This document shows, piece after piece, positions 1-6,582 of a stretch of 10,649 bases of DNA. A program made the position numbers and the translations under genes. A model generated the notes under the pieces. It made no database searches and was not told where the DNA came from. It saw only the letters and a program-made list of their open reading frames with translations. The stretch's first letter is position 1; each line of letters begins with the position of its first letter. The DNA is from Acidobacteriota bacterium (GTDB lineage: Bacteria > Acidobacteriota > Thermoanaerobaculia > Multivoradales > UBA5704): NCBI GenBank assembly GCA_003223675.1, contig QHVW01000237.1:1-10649 (forward strand). Direction: 5' to 3'.

Positions 1-2
1 AC

Positions 3-512
3 TACGCCGCGCTGTACGCGGACCCCGAGGTCGTGCGCCATCTCGGGGGCGGAGGGCAGCCGTGGGATCGGGGGAGGGCCTGGCGGCACCTGGCTTTCGT
101 CCGCGGCCACTGGCTGCTCGCGGGCACCGGCTCGTGGGCGGTGGAGCTCAAGGAGAGCGGCGCCTTCCTCGGCGTGGTCGGCTTCTCCGAGCCGGCAGGC
201 TGGCCCGGGCTCGAGCTGGCCTGGGTGCTGGCGCGCCGCTGGTGGGGCTTCGGCTACGCCACCGAGGGGGCGCGGGCCGCCCTGGAGCGCGCCTTCACCC
301 GCTGGAAGAGAGGCCGGGTGATCAGCCTCATCAGCCCGGAGAACCGGCGTTCCATCCGCGTCGCCGAACGCCTCGGGGAGACCCTGCAAGGCCGCATCCC
401 GGACCACTTCGGGCGGGAGATGCTGTGCTATGGCATTGAGCGGGAGAGCTACATGGCGTCCGAGAGCGGCGAGCGGGCGCTGGGAAGGTGTCTGGAAATG
501 GGCTTGCGCTAG
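3..512 (+). CDS. GNAT acetyltransferase, RimJ/RimL type (5' end outside window)
   Basis: The frame is open from the first bases of the window, and the residues before the first GTG (YAALYADPEVVRHLGGG) already look like the start of a RimJ/RimL-type GNAT domain, so the gene probably begins just upstream. Family members transfer an acetyl group from acetyl-CoA to an amine, often a protein N-terminus or a small molecule. Visible family features are the central strand ELAWVLARRWWGFGYATEGA, where the pyrophosphate-binding loop (R/Q-x-x-G-x-G/A) corresponds to RRWWGFGYA, then a helix with repeated alanines, then the late block SLISPENRRSIRVAERLG, which matches the usual 'N..S..v.eklGF' segment. The last 20 or so residues are less typical. 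A 75-base gap separates it from the glycosyltransferase, so co-transcription is possible but there is no tight coupling. The substrate cannot be told, and a link to the lipid pathway downstream is unproven. Confidence 0.85.
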   Translation, partial: YAALYADPEVVRHLGGGGQPWDRGRAWRHLAFVRGHWLLAGTGSWAVELKESGAFLGVVGFSEPAGWPGLELAWVLARRWWGFGYATEGARAALERAFTRWKRGRVISLISPENRRSIRVAERLGETLQGRIPDHFGREMLCYGIERESYMASESGERALGRCLEMGLR

Positions 513-575
513 AATCCCCCCACCCGGTGGCCGTTCGCCCTGGGATACGATTTCTTTGGGAGAACGAGCCATCTT

Positions 576-580
576 GGGAG
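576..580 (+). promoter_or_regulatory. Ribosome binding site for the glycosyltransferase TTG start
   Basis: GGGAG lies 7 bases before the TTG at 588. It decides the start: the protein from this TTG begins directly with the first beta strand of the GT-A fold (LRIAGAIPAYQ), and no ATG or GTG in frame gives a better N-terminus. Confidence 0.6.
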
Positions 581-587
581 AGATCCT

Positions 588-1283
588 TTGAGCCTTCGGA
601 TCGCCGGGGCGATCCCCGCCTATCAGGCAGAGCCTTCGGTGGGGGCGGTCGTCCGGGGCGCCCGGCTCGAGCTGGCGGAGGTGCTGGTGGTGGACGACGG
701 CTCGACGGACGACACGGACGGGGAGGCCCGGCGCGCCGGCGCCCGCGTCCATTCCTTCCCGCGCAACCGGGGCAAGGGAGCGGCCCTCGCCTTCGCCTTC
801 CAGGACCTCTTCGGCCGCGGCTTTGATGGCGTCATCACCCTCGACGCCGACGGCCAGCACCTGCCGGAGGAGATCCCCAAGCTGCTGGGGCCCGCCGCGG
901 CCGGCGCCGATCTGGTGCTCGGCATCCGCGACCACCTGTTCAGCGAGATGAGCGCCGTGCGCCGCGCCAGCAACCGGCTCTCCTCCAAGGCGATCTCCTT
1001 CGCCGCCGGTCAGCCGCTCGCCGACATCCAGACCGGCTTCCGCTTCTACTCGCGCCGCCTGATCGAGGGGGTCGGCTTCCCCGAGGCCCGCTTCGAGGCC
1101 GAGAGCGCCGTGGTGGTGCGGGCCGCCCGGCGGGGGTTCCGGGTGGTGACCGTGCCGGTGCGGCTCGGCTTCGCCGACGGGCGGACCACCAGCCACTACC
1201 GGCCGCTGCTGGACAGCCTGCGGATCGCCGGCGCGGTCACCCGCGCCCGCCTGGAGATGATGCGGTGGGCACGGTCCTCGTGA
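588..1283 (+). CDS. Family 2 glycosyltransferase (dolichol-phosphate mannosyltransferase-like)
   Basis: This is a complete, short GT2 enzyme of 231 residues with the GT-A fold. It should transfer a sugar from a nucleotide-sugar to a lipid or other acceptor at the cytoplasmic face of the inner membrane. Motifs in order are the first strand IAGAIPAY, the nucleotide-binding block VVDDGSTDDT (residues 34-43), the NRGKGAAL block (60-67) and the metal-binding DxD as LDADGQH (85-91), followed by the acceptor-side segment DIQTGFRFYSR. No long hydrophobic segment is visible, unlike GT2 proteins with C-terminal membrane helices. The 3' end overlaps the ketoreductase by 19 bases, which implies translational coupling. 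In gammaproteobacterial aryl-polyene clusters a glycosyltransferase domain is fused to a lipid acyltransferase; here the two activities would be separate genes of one operon. Donor and acceptor are unknown; a glycosylated polyene or lipid head group is an inference from context. Confidence 0.9.
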   Translation: MSLRIAGAIPAYQAEPSVGAVVRGARLELAEVLVVDDGSTDDTDGEARRAGARVHSFPRNRGKGAALAFAFQDLFGRGFDGVITLDADGQHLPEEIPKLLGPAAAGADLVLGIRDHLFSEMSAVRRASNRLSSKAISFAAGQPLADIQTGFRFYSRRLIEGVGFPEARFEAESAVVVRAARRGFRVVTVPVRLGFADGRTTSHYRPLLDSLRIAGAVTRARLEMMRWARSS

Positions 1284-1984
1284 CCGGCGGCAGCCGCGGG
1301 CTCGGCCGGGCGGTCGTCGAGGCGCTGGCGGCGGAGCCGGATACGGCGGTGGCGTTCACCTGGAATTCGGACGAGGGGACGGCCCGCGAGGTCGCGGCGG
1401 CCACCGGAGCCCACGCCTTCCGCCTCGACCTGCGCGACCACGCGCGGCCGGACGACCTGATGGTTGAAATTGAAGACGCGCTGGGGCCCCTCTCCGGGCT
1501 GGTCAACAACGCCGGCCTGCGCCGCGAGTCGCTCCTCGCCATGACCTCGGACGAGGACTGGGAGGCCGTGCTCGACACGAACCTCGGCGGCCTCTTCCGC
1601 TGCTGCCGGGCGGTGCTGCGGGGGATGATGGTGCGGCGGCGGGGGTCGATCGTCAACGTCTCCTCCCTCTCGGCCCTGCACGGCGTGGCCGGCCAGGGGG
1701 CCTATTCCGCCTCGAAGGCGGGGATCCTCGGGCTCACCCGGTCGCTGGCGCGCGAGGTGGGCAAGCGCGGGGTGCGGGTCAACGCCGTGGTCCCCGGCTT
1801 CGTGGCCACCGATCTCACGGCGGGGCTGCCGGCGGAGAAGGTCGCCCATCTGCGGGCCGGCGAGTGCCTGGCGCGCGGGGTGGAGCCGGCCGACGTGGCC
1901 CAGGCGGTCCTCTTCCTCCTCTCGGACCGCGCGGCGGCGATCACCGGCCAGACCCTGGTGGTGGACGCCGGGGCCTCGGCTTGA
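1265..1984 (+). CDS. FabG-like 3-oxoacyl-ACP reductase (SDR family)
   Basis: This is a classical short-chain dehydrogenase/reductase of 239 residues, predicted to reduce a 3-ketoacyl-ACP to the 3-hydroxyacyl-ACP with NADPH. The cofactor loop TGGSRGLG is at residues 7-14, NNAG at 81-84, and the catalytic set is Asn106, Ser134, Tyr147 and Lys151 (YSASK); the C-terminus GQTLVVDAGAS is typical of FabG. The GTG start at 1265 is supported by GGAG 8 bases upstream, inside the end of the glycosyltransferase gene. The stop codon shares bases with a TTG that opens the exporter reading frame. Its place next to an MMPL exporter and a lipid acyltransferase matches the dedicated ketoreductase of aryl-polyene/xanthomonadin-type clusters (ApeQ-like) better than housekeeping fatty acid synthesis, where fabG usually sits with fabD and acpP. 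A role in general fatty acid synthesis cannot be excluded. Confidence 0.9.
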   Translation: MGTVLVTGGSRGLGRAVVEALAAEPDTAVAFTWNSDEGTAREVAAATGAHAFRLDLRDHARPDDLMVEIEDALGPLSGLVNNAGLRRESLLAMTSDEDWEAVLDTNLGGLFRCCRAVLRGMMVRRRGSIVNVSSLSALHGVAGQGAYSASKAGILGLTRSLAREVGKRGVRVNAVVPGFVATDLTAGLPAEKVAHLRAGECLARGVEPADVAQAVLFLLSDRAAAITGQTLVVDAGASA

Positions 1985-2085
1985 GCCGGCTCGCCGATTC
2001 CTGGGCCCGTTTCGTGGCCCGCCACCCCCGCCGGGTGCTGGCGGCGGTGATTCTTTTCACCTTGGCGGCGCTGGTCCCTGCCTCT
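1981..2085 (+). pseudogene. Detached N-terminus (first membrane helix) of the MMPL exporter
   Basis: A TTG overlapping the ketoreductase stop opens a frame reading LSRLADSWARFVARHP followed by a hydrophobic stretch (RRVLAAVILFTLAALVPAS). This is the expected cytoplasmic tail plus first transmembrane helix of an MMPL/RND exporter. The rest of the exporter is in a different frame from about base 2080 on. The upstream frame stays open to about base 2600 but its translation after the helix is unrelated low-complexity sequence, so this is a broken 5' end rather than a separate gene. The end coordinate is approximate. Confidence 0.7.
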
Positions 2086-2110
2086 GCGCACCTTCGGCGG
2101 CTTCGAGAAG

Positions 2111-4435
2111 GTGTTCGTGCTGGTGCGCTCGCCCGGCCGCCCCGGCCAGGGAAAAGTGGAGCCGGAGACGCTGATCACCGCCGCCGGCGAGCTGGCCGAC
2201 CGCATGCGGCGGAGCCCGCTGGTGGCCGACTCCCGGGCCGGTCTCACCGAGGAGGACGAGCGCTTCTTCTTCGCCCACGTGGCCCCGCGCATGCCGCTCC
2301 TGGTGCAGAGCCCGGGGTGGCGGGAGGACCTGGCCCGGCGGCTGGAGCCCCAGGCGATCCACGATCGCGTGGCCGAGATGCGGCAGGCCCTGCGCAGCCC
2401 GGTGGGGGCCGTGGCGGCGCCGCTGTTCGCCGCCGATCCCCTGGGATTGTCCGAAGGGCTGCTCGGGGCCGCGGCCTCGTCGCTCCCGCTCGACCCCCTG
2501 AGCGGCGCCTTCATCTCTCCGGGCGGGGACGCCACGCTGGTGATCCTGACGCCGGCCAGCGCCGAGGTCGATCCGGTGGGGGGGAGGGCCCTGCTGGCTG
2601 AGCTGCGCAAGACCTACGGCAAGGTGAGGGCGTCGGTAGGGGTGCCGCTCGACTTCCGGGCCGTGGGGGGGCCGATCTACGCCGCCCAGGACGAGGCGGT
2701 CTTCCGCGCCGACCTCACCGCCACCGCCTCGGGCACTTTCCTGGGGCTCGCCCTGGTGATGATTCTCGGCTTCGAGGGGCTCTTCCTGCCCTCAGCCATC
2801 CTCGCCGCCGTGGCCGCGGGGACGCTCTGGATGATCGGCGGCGCTGCGCTGAGCTTAAGGAGCATCAGCGTGGTGGGAGTGGGGTTCACCGCCGCCCTCC
2901 TCGGCATGGGGGTCGACTATGGCATCCTGGGCGCGACCCGGTTCCGCGATCTGCGGCTGCGGGGCGAGGGGGTGCCAGGGGCGCTGGCCGCGGCCTTCCG
3001 GGAGACCGGGCCGGGCATCCTCACCACGGCCCTCACCACGGCGGCGGGGCTCGCCTCGCTGACGGTGGCTCATTTCCGCCTCCTCCGCGAGTTGGGGCAG
3101 GTGCTCTCCGTGGGTGTGGTGGCCACCCTGATCGCCACCGCCACCCTGTGCGCCTCCATCCTGGCGGGCTTCCCTCGCGTGTCGGACCGCTTCCGCCCCC
3201 TGCGGCTCTGGCCCCGCTTCGGCCGGCCGCTGCTCGCGGGGCTCGCCGAACGGTCGGCCCGGCGTTGGCGGGGGGCGCTCCTGCTGGCCCTGTTGGCGAC
3301 CGCGGCGGCGGCGTGGGGGATCTCGCGCCTGGAGCTCTCGACCGACCTGCGGGCCCTGCGGCCGGCCGACGCCCCCTCATCGGAGGCCGAGCGGCTGCTG
3401 GTCGAGAAGTTCTCCGTGGGGCTCGACACCTTTTCGGTCGTTCTCCGGGGGAAGACCCTGGACGAGGCGCTCGACCGGGCGGCGGCGGCGCGGGACCTGC
3501 TGCGCGCGCGGCTGGGCCCGAAGGCGGAGATCACCTCTCCCGCGGACTGGCTGGTGGAGGGGGGGCGGCTTCAGCGGCGGCTGGCGGAGCTGCATGCTCT
3601 CCCTCTGGAGCGGGCGGCGGACGATTTTCAGCGTGAGCTGATCGCGGCCGGCTTCAAGCCCGCCCCGTTCGCCCCCGCTCTGGAGACGTTGCGGGCCCTG
3701 GGACGGGGGAAGGACCCCGGCGCGCTGCCCCCGGACGAATGGCCGCGCTGGATGGCCGAGCTGGTGCGGACCGGCCCGCGAGGGGCGGTGGCCGCCGTGC
3801 ACGTGCGCCTCCCCCTGGGGACCGGCGCGAAGCTCGCTCCGGCGGCCCTGGCCCGCGATCTCTCCCGGCTGGCGCCCGGCATGGCGCTCGCCTCCATCGC
3901 CTGGGTGGGGGCGGAGCTGCGCGATATCGCCTTGAAAGACCTCGCGCGGTCGTGCGCCCTGGCGACGGTGCTGATCGGCGCGGTAGTGTTGATCTCCTTC
4001 CGCGGGCGGCTGCGGGACGCGCTCCTCGCCGCCCTCCCCCTGGCCCTGGGGAGCCTGTGGGCGTTCGGCCTCTGGGGGGCGCTCGGCCTACCTGTCGACC
4101 TGCTGTGCGCCTTCACCGTGCCGCTGCTCCTGGGCACGGGGACCACCCTGGGGGCGAATTCCGTCCATTGGAAACGCCTGCACCCGGAGCAGGGGGTGCG
4201 GGGCGCGGCGGAGGAGATGGGGCTGGGGCTGATGCTGGCGACGCTGACCACGGTGATCGGCTTCGGCAGCCTGGCGGCCTCCCGGGTGCCCGGCCTGCGG
4301 CACGCGGGGATCCTGGTGGCCCTGGGGCTCACCGGCGCCCTGCTCGCCACGGTCCTGGTGCTGCCCGCCCTGGAGGCGCTGCTGGAGCGGAGCCGCCGGC
4401 CCCACCCGGAACCGTGTGACAATAAGGTGTCATGA
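2111..4435 (+). CDS. MMPL/RND-superfamily lipid exporter, 5'-disrupted
   Basis: This is the main body of an inner-membrane RND-type exporter of the MMPL class, which in aryl-polyene and hopanoid pathways moves lipids out of the inner membrane, driven by protons. The frame is open from 2051; GTG 2111 is the first plausible start, but homologous sequence (TFGGFEKVFVLV) already begins near 2085, so the true N-terminus was upstream. Two repeats are visible: a periplasmic domain then five helices (from about residue 195) with GMGVDYG containing Asp269, and a second helix (about 385-410), periplasmic domain and final helices (about 615-765). In the second repeat the position matching Asp269 is Thr679 (GTGTTLG). 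The stop overlaps the acyltransferase ATG in an ATGA. If the frameshift is real, the product lacks the first helix and is probably inactive; a sequencing or assembly fault is the alternative. Confidence 0.85.
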   Translation: MFVLVRSPGRPGQGKVEPETLITAAGELADRMRRSPLVADSRAGLTEEDERFFFAHVAPRMPLLVQSPGWREDLARRLEPQAIHDRVAEMRQALRSPVGAVAAPLFAADPLGLSEGLLGAAASSLPLDPLSGAFISPGGDATLVILTPASAEVDPVGGRALLAELRKTYGKVRASVGVPLDFRAVGGPIYAAQDEAVFRADLTATASGTFLGLALVMILGFEGLFLPSAILAAVAAGTLWMIGGAALSLRSISVVGVGFTAALLGMGVDYGILGATRFRDLRLRGEGVPGALAAAFRETGPGILTTALTTAAGLASLTVAHFRLLRELGQVLSVGVVATLIATATLCASILAGFPRVSDRFRPLRLWPRFGRPLLAGLAERSARRWRGALLLALLATAAAAWGISRLELSTDLRALRPADAPSSEAERLLVEKFSVGLDTFSVVLRGKTLDEALDRAAAARDLLRARLGPKAEITSPADWLVEGGRLQRRLAELHALPLERAADDFQRELIAAGFKPAPFAPALETLRALGRGKDPGALPPDEWPRWMAELVRTGPRGAVAAVHVRLPLGTGAKLAPAALARDLSRLAPGMALASIAWVGAELRDIALKDLARSCALATVLIGAVVLISFRGRLRDALLAALPLALGSLWAFGLWGALGLPVDLLCAFTVPLLLGTGTTLGANSVHWKRLHPEQGVRGAAEEMGLGLMLATLTTVIGFGSLAASRVPGLRHAGILVALGLTGALLATVLVLPALEALLERSRRPHPEPCDNKVS

Positions 4436-5385
4436 GCGTCGCCATACCCCGGGAACCCCCTCCGCACGCGCCTGAGGGGGGGTGGAGCCGCCGCCTGCTG
4501 GGCCCCTTCCACGTCACGGGGGTCTTCTGGTTCCGTATCCACCAGCTCGGGATCACCATCCTTCCCGCCTGGGCGCTGGGGGGGCTGATCGACGTTTTCT
4601 CCACCTTCTTCTGGATCGCCCTGCGGAAGATCCGCGCCGCCATCGCCTCCAACCTGGAGGCGGTGCTCGGCCCCTGCGGCTGGTGGGAGCGCCAGCGCCG
4701 CATCTACCGTACCTTCCGCACCTTCGCCTGGTGCCTCTCGGAGCGCTATGAGCGGCTGAGCACCGATCGCGTCTTCACCATCGAGGCCGAGGGGCTGGAG
4801 GAGTGGCGTGCGCTCGCGGGCGGGGACGGCGGCTTCATCCTGGTCACCGCCCACCTGGGAGCCTGGGAGGTGGGCTCGATGCTTCCCTCCTCGCGCGAAG
4901 GCCGGCGCGTGCACGTGGTGCGCGAGCCGGAGACCGATCCGCGGGCCCAGCGGTTCATCGAGGGGCTGATCCGGAGCTGCGGCGGCGAGCTCTACATCAC
5001 CCACTTTGCCGACGATCCGCAGCTCGGGGTCGGCCTCCTGGACGCCCTGCGGCGGGGGGAGGTCGTGGCGCTCCAGGGGGACCGCCCGCGCTCCGGCGGC
5101 CGGACGGTGGAGGCGAGCCTGTTCGGCCGCCCCTTCGCGCTGCCGGTGGGGCCCGCCGCCCTCGCCCGCGCGGCCGGCGCGCCGATCGTCCCCGTCTTCG
5201 TGCTGCGCGAAGGCCGGCTGCGCTACCGCTGCCTGCTGCGCCCGGCCATCCACGTCGCGCAGAGCGGCGACCGGCAGCGCGACGTCCAGGAGGCGCTCGC
5301 GGGCTTCGCCGCCGATCTGGAGGCGGCCATCCGCCGGGAGCCTCACCAGTGGTTCTGCTTCCGGCGGTTGTGGGCGGACCGGTAG
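4432..5385 (+). CDS. LpxL/HtrB-like lipid acyltransferase
   Basis: This is a 317-residue member of the lysophospholipid/lipid A acyltransferase group, which transfers an acyl chain from acyl-ACP to a lipid or sugar hydroxyl at the inner membrane. After a short hydrophilic leader there is a membrane-anchoring segment (about residues 35-65, LGITILPAWALGGLIDVFST), then the catalytic HX4E motif HLGAWE at His141-Glu146, then the substrate block ALQGDRPRSGG, the strand PIVPVFVLREGRLRY and the family's C-terminal signature PHQWFCFRRLW. Length and motif order are normal for the family. It starts with an ATG overlapping the exporter stop, so it belongs to the same operon. True LpxL enzymes sit among lipid A genes; with a glycosyltransferase, ketoreductase and exporter as neighbours this is more likely the pathway-specific acyltransferase of an aryl-polyene-like lipid. 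The acyl donor and acceptor are not visible from sequence. Confidence 0.9.
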   Translation: MSVAIPREPPPHAPEGGWSRRLLGPFHVTGVFWFRIHQLGITILPAWALGGLIDVFSTFFWIALRKIRAAIASNLEAVLGPCGWWERQRRIYRTFRTFAWCLSERYERLSTDRVFTIEAEGLEEWRALAGGDGGFILVTAHLGAWEVGSMLPSSREGRRVHVVREPETDPRAQRFIEGLIRSCGGELYITHFADDPQLGVGLLDALRRGEVVALQGDRPRSGGRTVEASLFGRPFALPVGPAALARAAGAPIVPVFVLREGRLRYRCLLRPAIHVAQSGDRQRDVQEALAGFAADLEAAIRREPHQWFCFRRLWADR

Positions 5386-5407
5386 GCGGAGCGGAAGGCT
5401 CTTCCAG

Positions 5408-5436
5408 TTTTCAGGGCGATACAAAGATGCTAATCT
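5408..5436 (+). promoter_or_regulatory. Possible sigma70-like promoter for the mini-ADOP gene
   Basis: In the 108-base gap after the acyltransferase, base composition becomes locally AT-richer. TTTTCA (5408-5413) and TAATCT (5431-5436) are 17 bases apart, and the second hexamer is preceded by TGC, an extended -10 pattern. Both hexamers match consensus poorly, so this is only a candidate. It would let the permease gene be expressed apart from the lipid operon. Confidence 0.3.
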
Positions 5437-5493
5437 TCGCTCGATATCCTGACAAGGAGAGCGTCTCGCGGCCTGATCTCGAGCCCGGACATC

Positions 5494-6582
5494 ATGATCG
5501 TTCCACTGGATGTGCGGTACGGCTTCCGCAAGCTGAACAACAGCATGGGCTTCACGGCCGTGGCGACCGCCTGCCTGGCGCTGGGGACCTGCGCCAGCGT
5601 CACTCTTTTCAGCGTCGTTGACGGCGCCCGGCCCGCGGGCGTGCGCGTGACCGCCGAGCCGCTCCTGCTGCTGGCCGTCGTCACCGCTCTTTTCATGCTG
5701 GCCGTCTGCGCCAGCCTGGAAGGGTTGCTGCTGGTCCGCATGGCGGCGCGGCGGGAGGAGATCGGTGTCCGGCTCGCTCTGGGGAGCACCCGCGGCCGGC
5801 TGGTACGCCAGCTCCTCACCGAGAGCGTGGCCCTCTCTCTGCTCGGCGGCGGCGCCGGATTCCCGCTGGCGCTCTTCACCCTCGATGCCCTCCAGGGGCT
5901 CTCTCCGGGGCTCCTGCCCACCCTCCGTCACGCCGCCGTCGGCGCCCGGGCGATCGTCTTCACGCTGGGGCTCTCGTTCGGCTCCGGGGTGCTCTTCGCC
6001 TTGGTCCCGGCGCTCTGGTCGACCCGCCGCCAGGTGGCGGTGATCCACCGCGGGGGAGAGGGGGTGGTGGGACGCCGCCATATCCGTCTCCAGGAGGTGT
6101 TGGTGGTGGGGCAGGTCGCCGTCTCACTGGCGCTGCTCGTCTGCACCGGGCTTTTCGTCCGTGCCTTCCAGAGCCTGGAGCCCGCCCGCCCGCCGCTGCT
6201 CTCCTGGCTGTTCGGGAGCTTCAGCCTCGCCGCGCTGCTGGTCACCGTGATCGGCCTTTACGGGACCTTGTCCTACGCCGCCCGTTGCCGCATCCACGAG
6301 CTGGGAATCCGCATGGCTCTGGGAGCGCGCGGCCCGGAGATCGTCTCCCTGGTGCTCTGGCGGGGGCTCGCGCTGGTCCTCGCGGGGCTCGCCCTCGGGC
6401 TCGCCGCCGTCTCCTGGGCCACCAGCCTGTTCGCCGGGCTCCTCTTCGGGGTGGCGCCGACCGACCCCGCTGTGCTCGCCTCCGTCGCCCTCCTGCTGGG
6501 TCTGGTGGGGCTCGCCGCCAGCTCGCTGCCGGCCTATCGGGCCACCCGCGTCGACCCGATGGCGATCATTCGCCACGAGTAG
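5494..6582 (+). CDS. Mini-ADOP: duplicated FtsX/MacB-type permease lacking both periplasmic domains
   Basis: The protein has the start (VRYGFRKLNNSMGFTAVA, LALG, LFSVVDG) and the two core membrane units of ADOP permeases. The first unit carries EEIGVRLALGSTRGRLVRQL (residues 88-107) and the second HELGIRMALGARGPEIVSLV (268-287), ending in the classical YRATRVDPMAIIRHE. Eight hydrophobic helices are visible (about 20-42, 55-80, 110-132, 152-175, 203-224, 238-258, 288-312, 327-347). Normal family members have about 800 residues because roughly 200-residue periplasmic domains follow helices 1 and 5; here only about 10 residues join helix 1 to 2 and helix 5 to 6, and the frame is intact. No ATPase gene is next to it, as is usual for ADOPs. 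A good AAGGAG lies 34 bases before the ATG, too far to serve it, so the start is less certain than the family match. It may be a decayed remnant or a shortened membrane protein with a new role. Confidence 0.8.
   Translation: MIVPLDVRYGFRKLNNSMGFTAVATACLALGTCASVTLFSVVDGARPAGVRVTAEPLLLLAVVTALFMLAVCASLEGLLLVRMAARREEIGVRLALGSTRGRLVRQLLTESVALSLLGGGAGFPLALFTLDALQGLSPGLLPTLRHAAVGARAIVFTLGLSFGSGVLFALVPALWSTRRQVAVIHRGGEGVVGRRHIRLQEVLVVGQVAVSLALLVCTGLFVRAFQSLEPARPPLLSWLFGSFSLAALLVTVIGLYGTLSYAARCRIHELGIRMALGARGPEIVSLVLWRGLALVLAGLALGLAAVSWATSLFAGLLFGVAPTDPAVLASVALLLGLVGLAASSLPAYRATRVDPMAIIRHE

Noticed and set aside
513..587. Gap between the acetyltransferase and glycosyltransferase genes, examined for a promoter (TACGAT near 545).
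   Set aside because: No matching -35 at a normal distance and no hairpin with a T-tract; only the ribosome binding site is supportable.
1981..2601. The frame continuing past the exporter's first helix, considered as a separate gene of about 200 residues.
   Set aside because: After the helix the translation is proline/glycine/arginine-rich low-complexity sequence antiphase to the exporter, typical of a shadow frame in GC-rich DNA.
5427..5621. Short plus-strand open frame starting MLIFARYPDKE, which recalls the first residues of a DUF2064-type glycosyltransferase.
   Set aside because: Similarity stops after about ten residues, and the rest is an out-of-frame reading of the permease start. It is too short to separate from chance.
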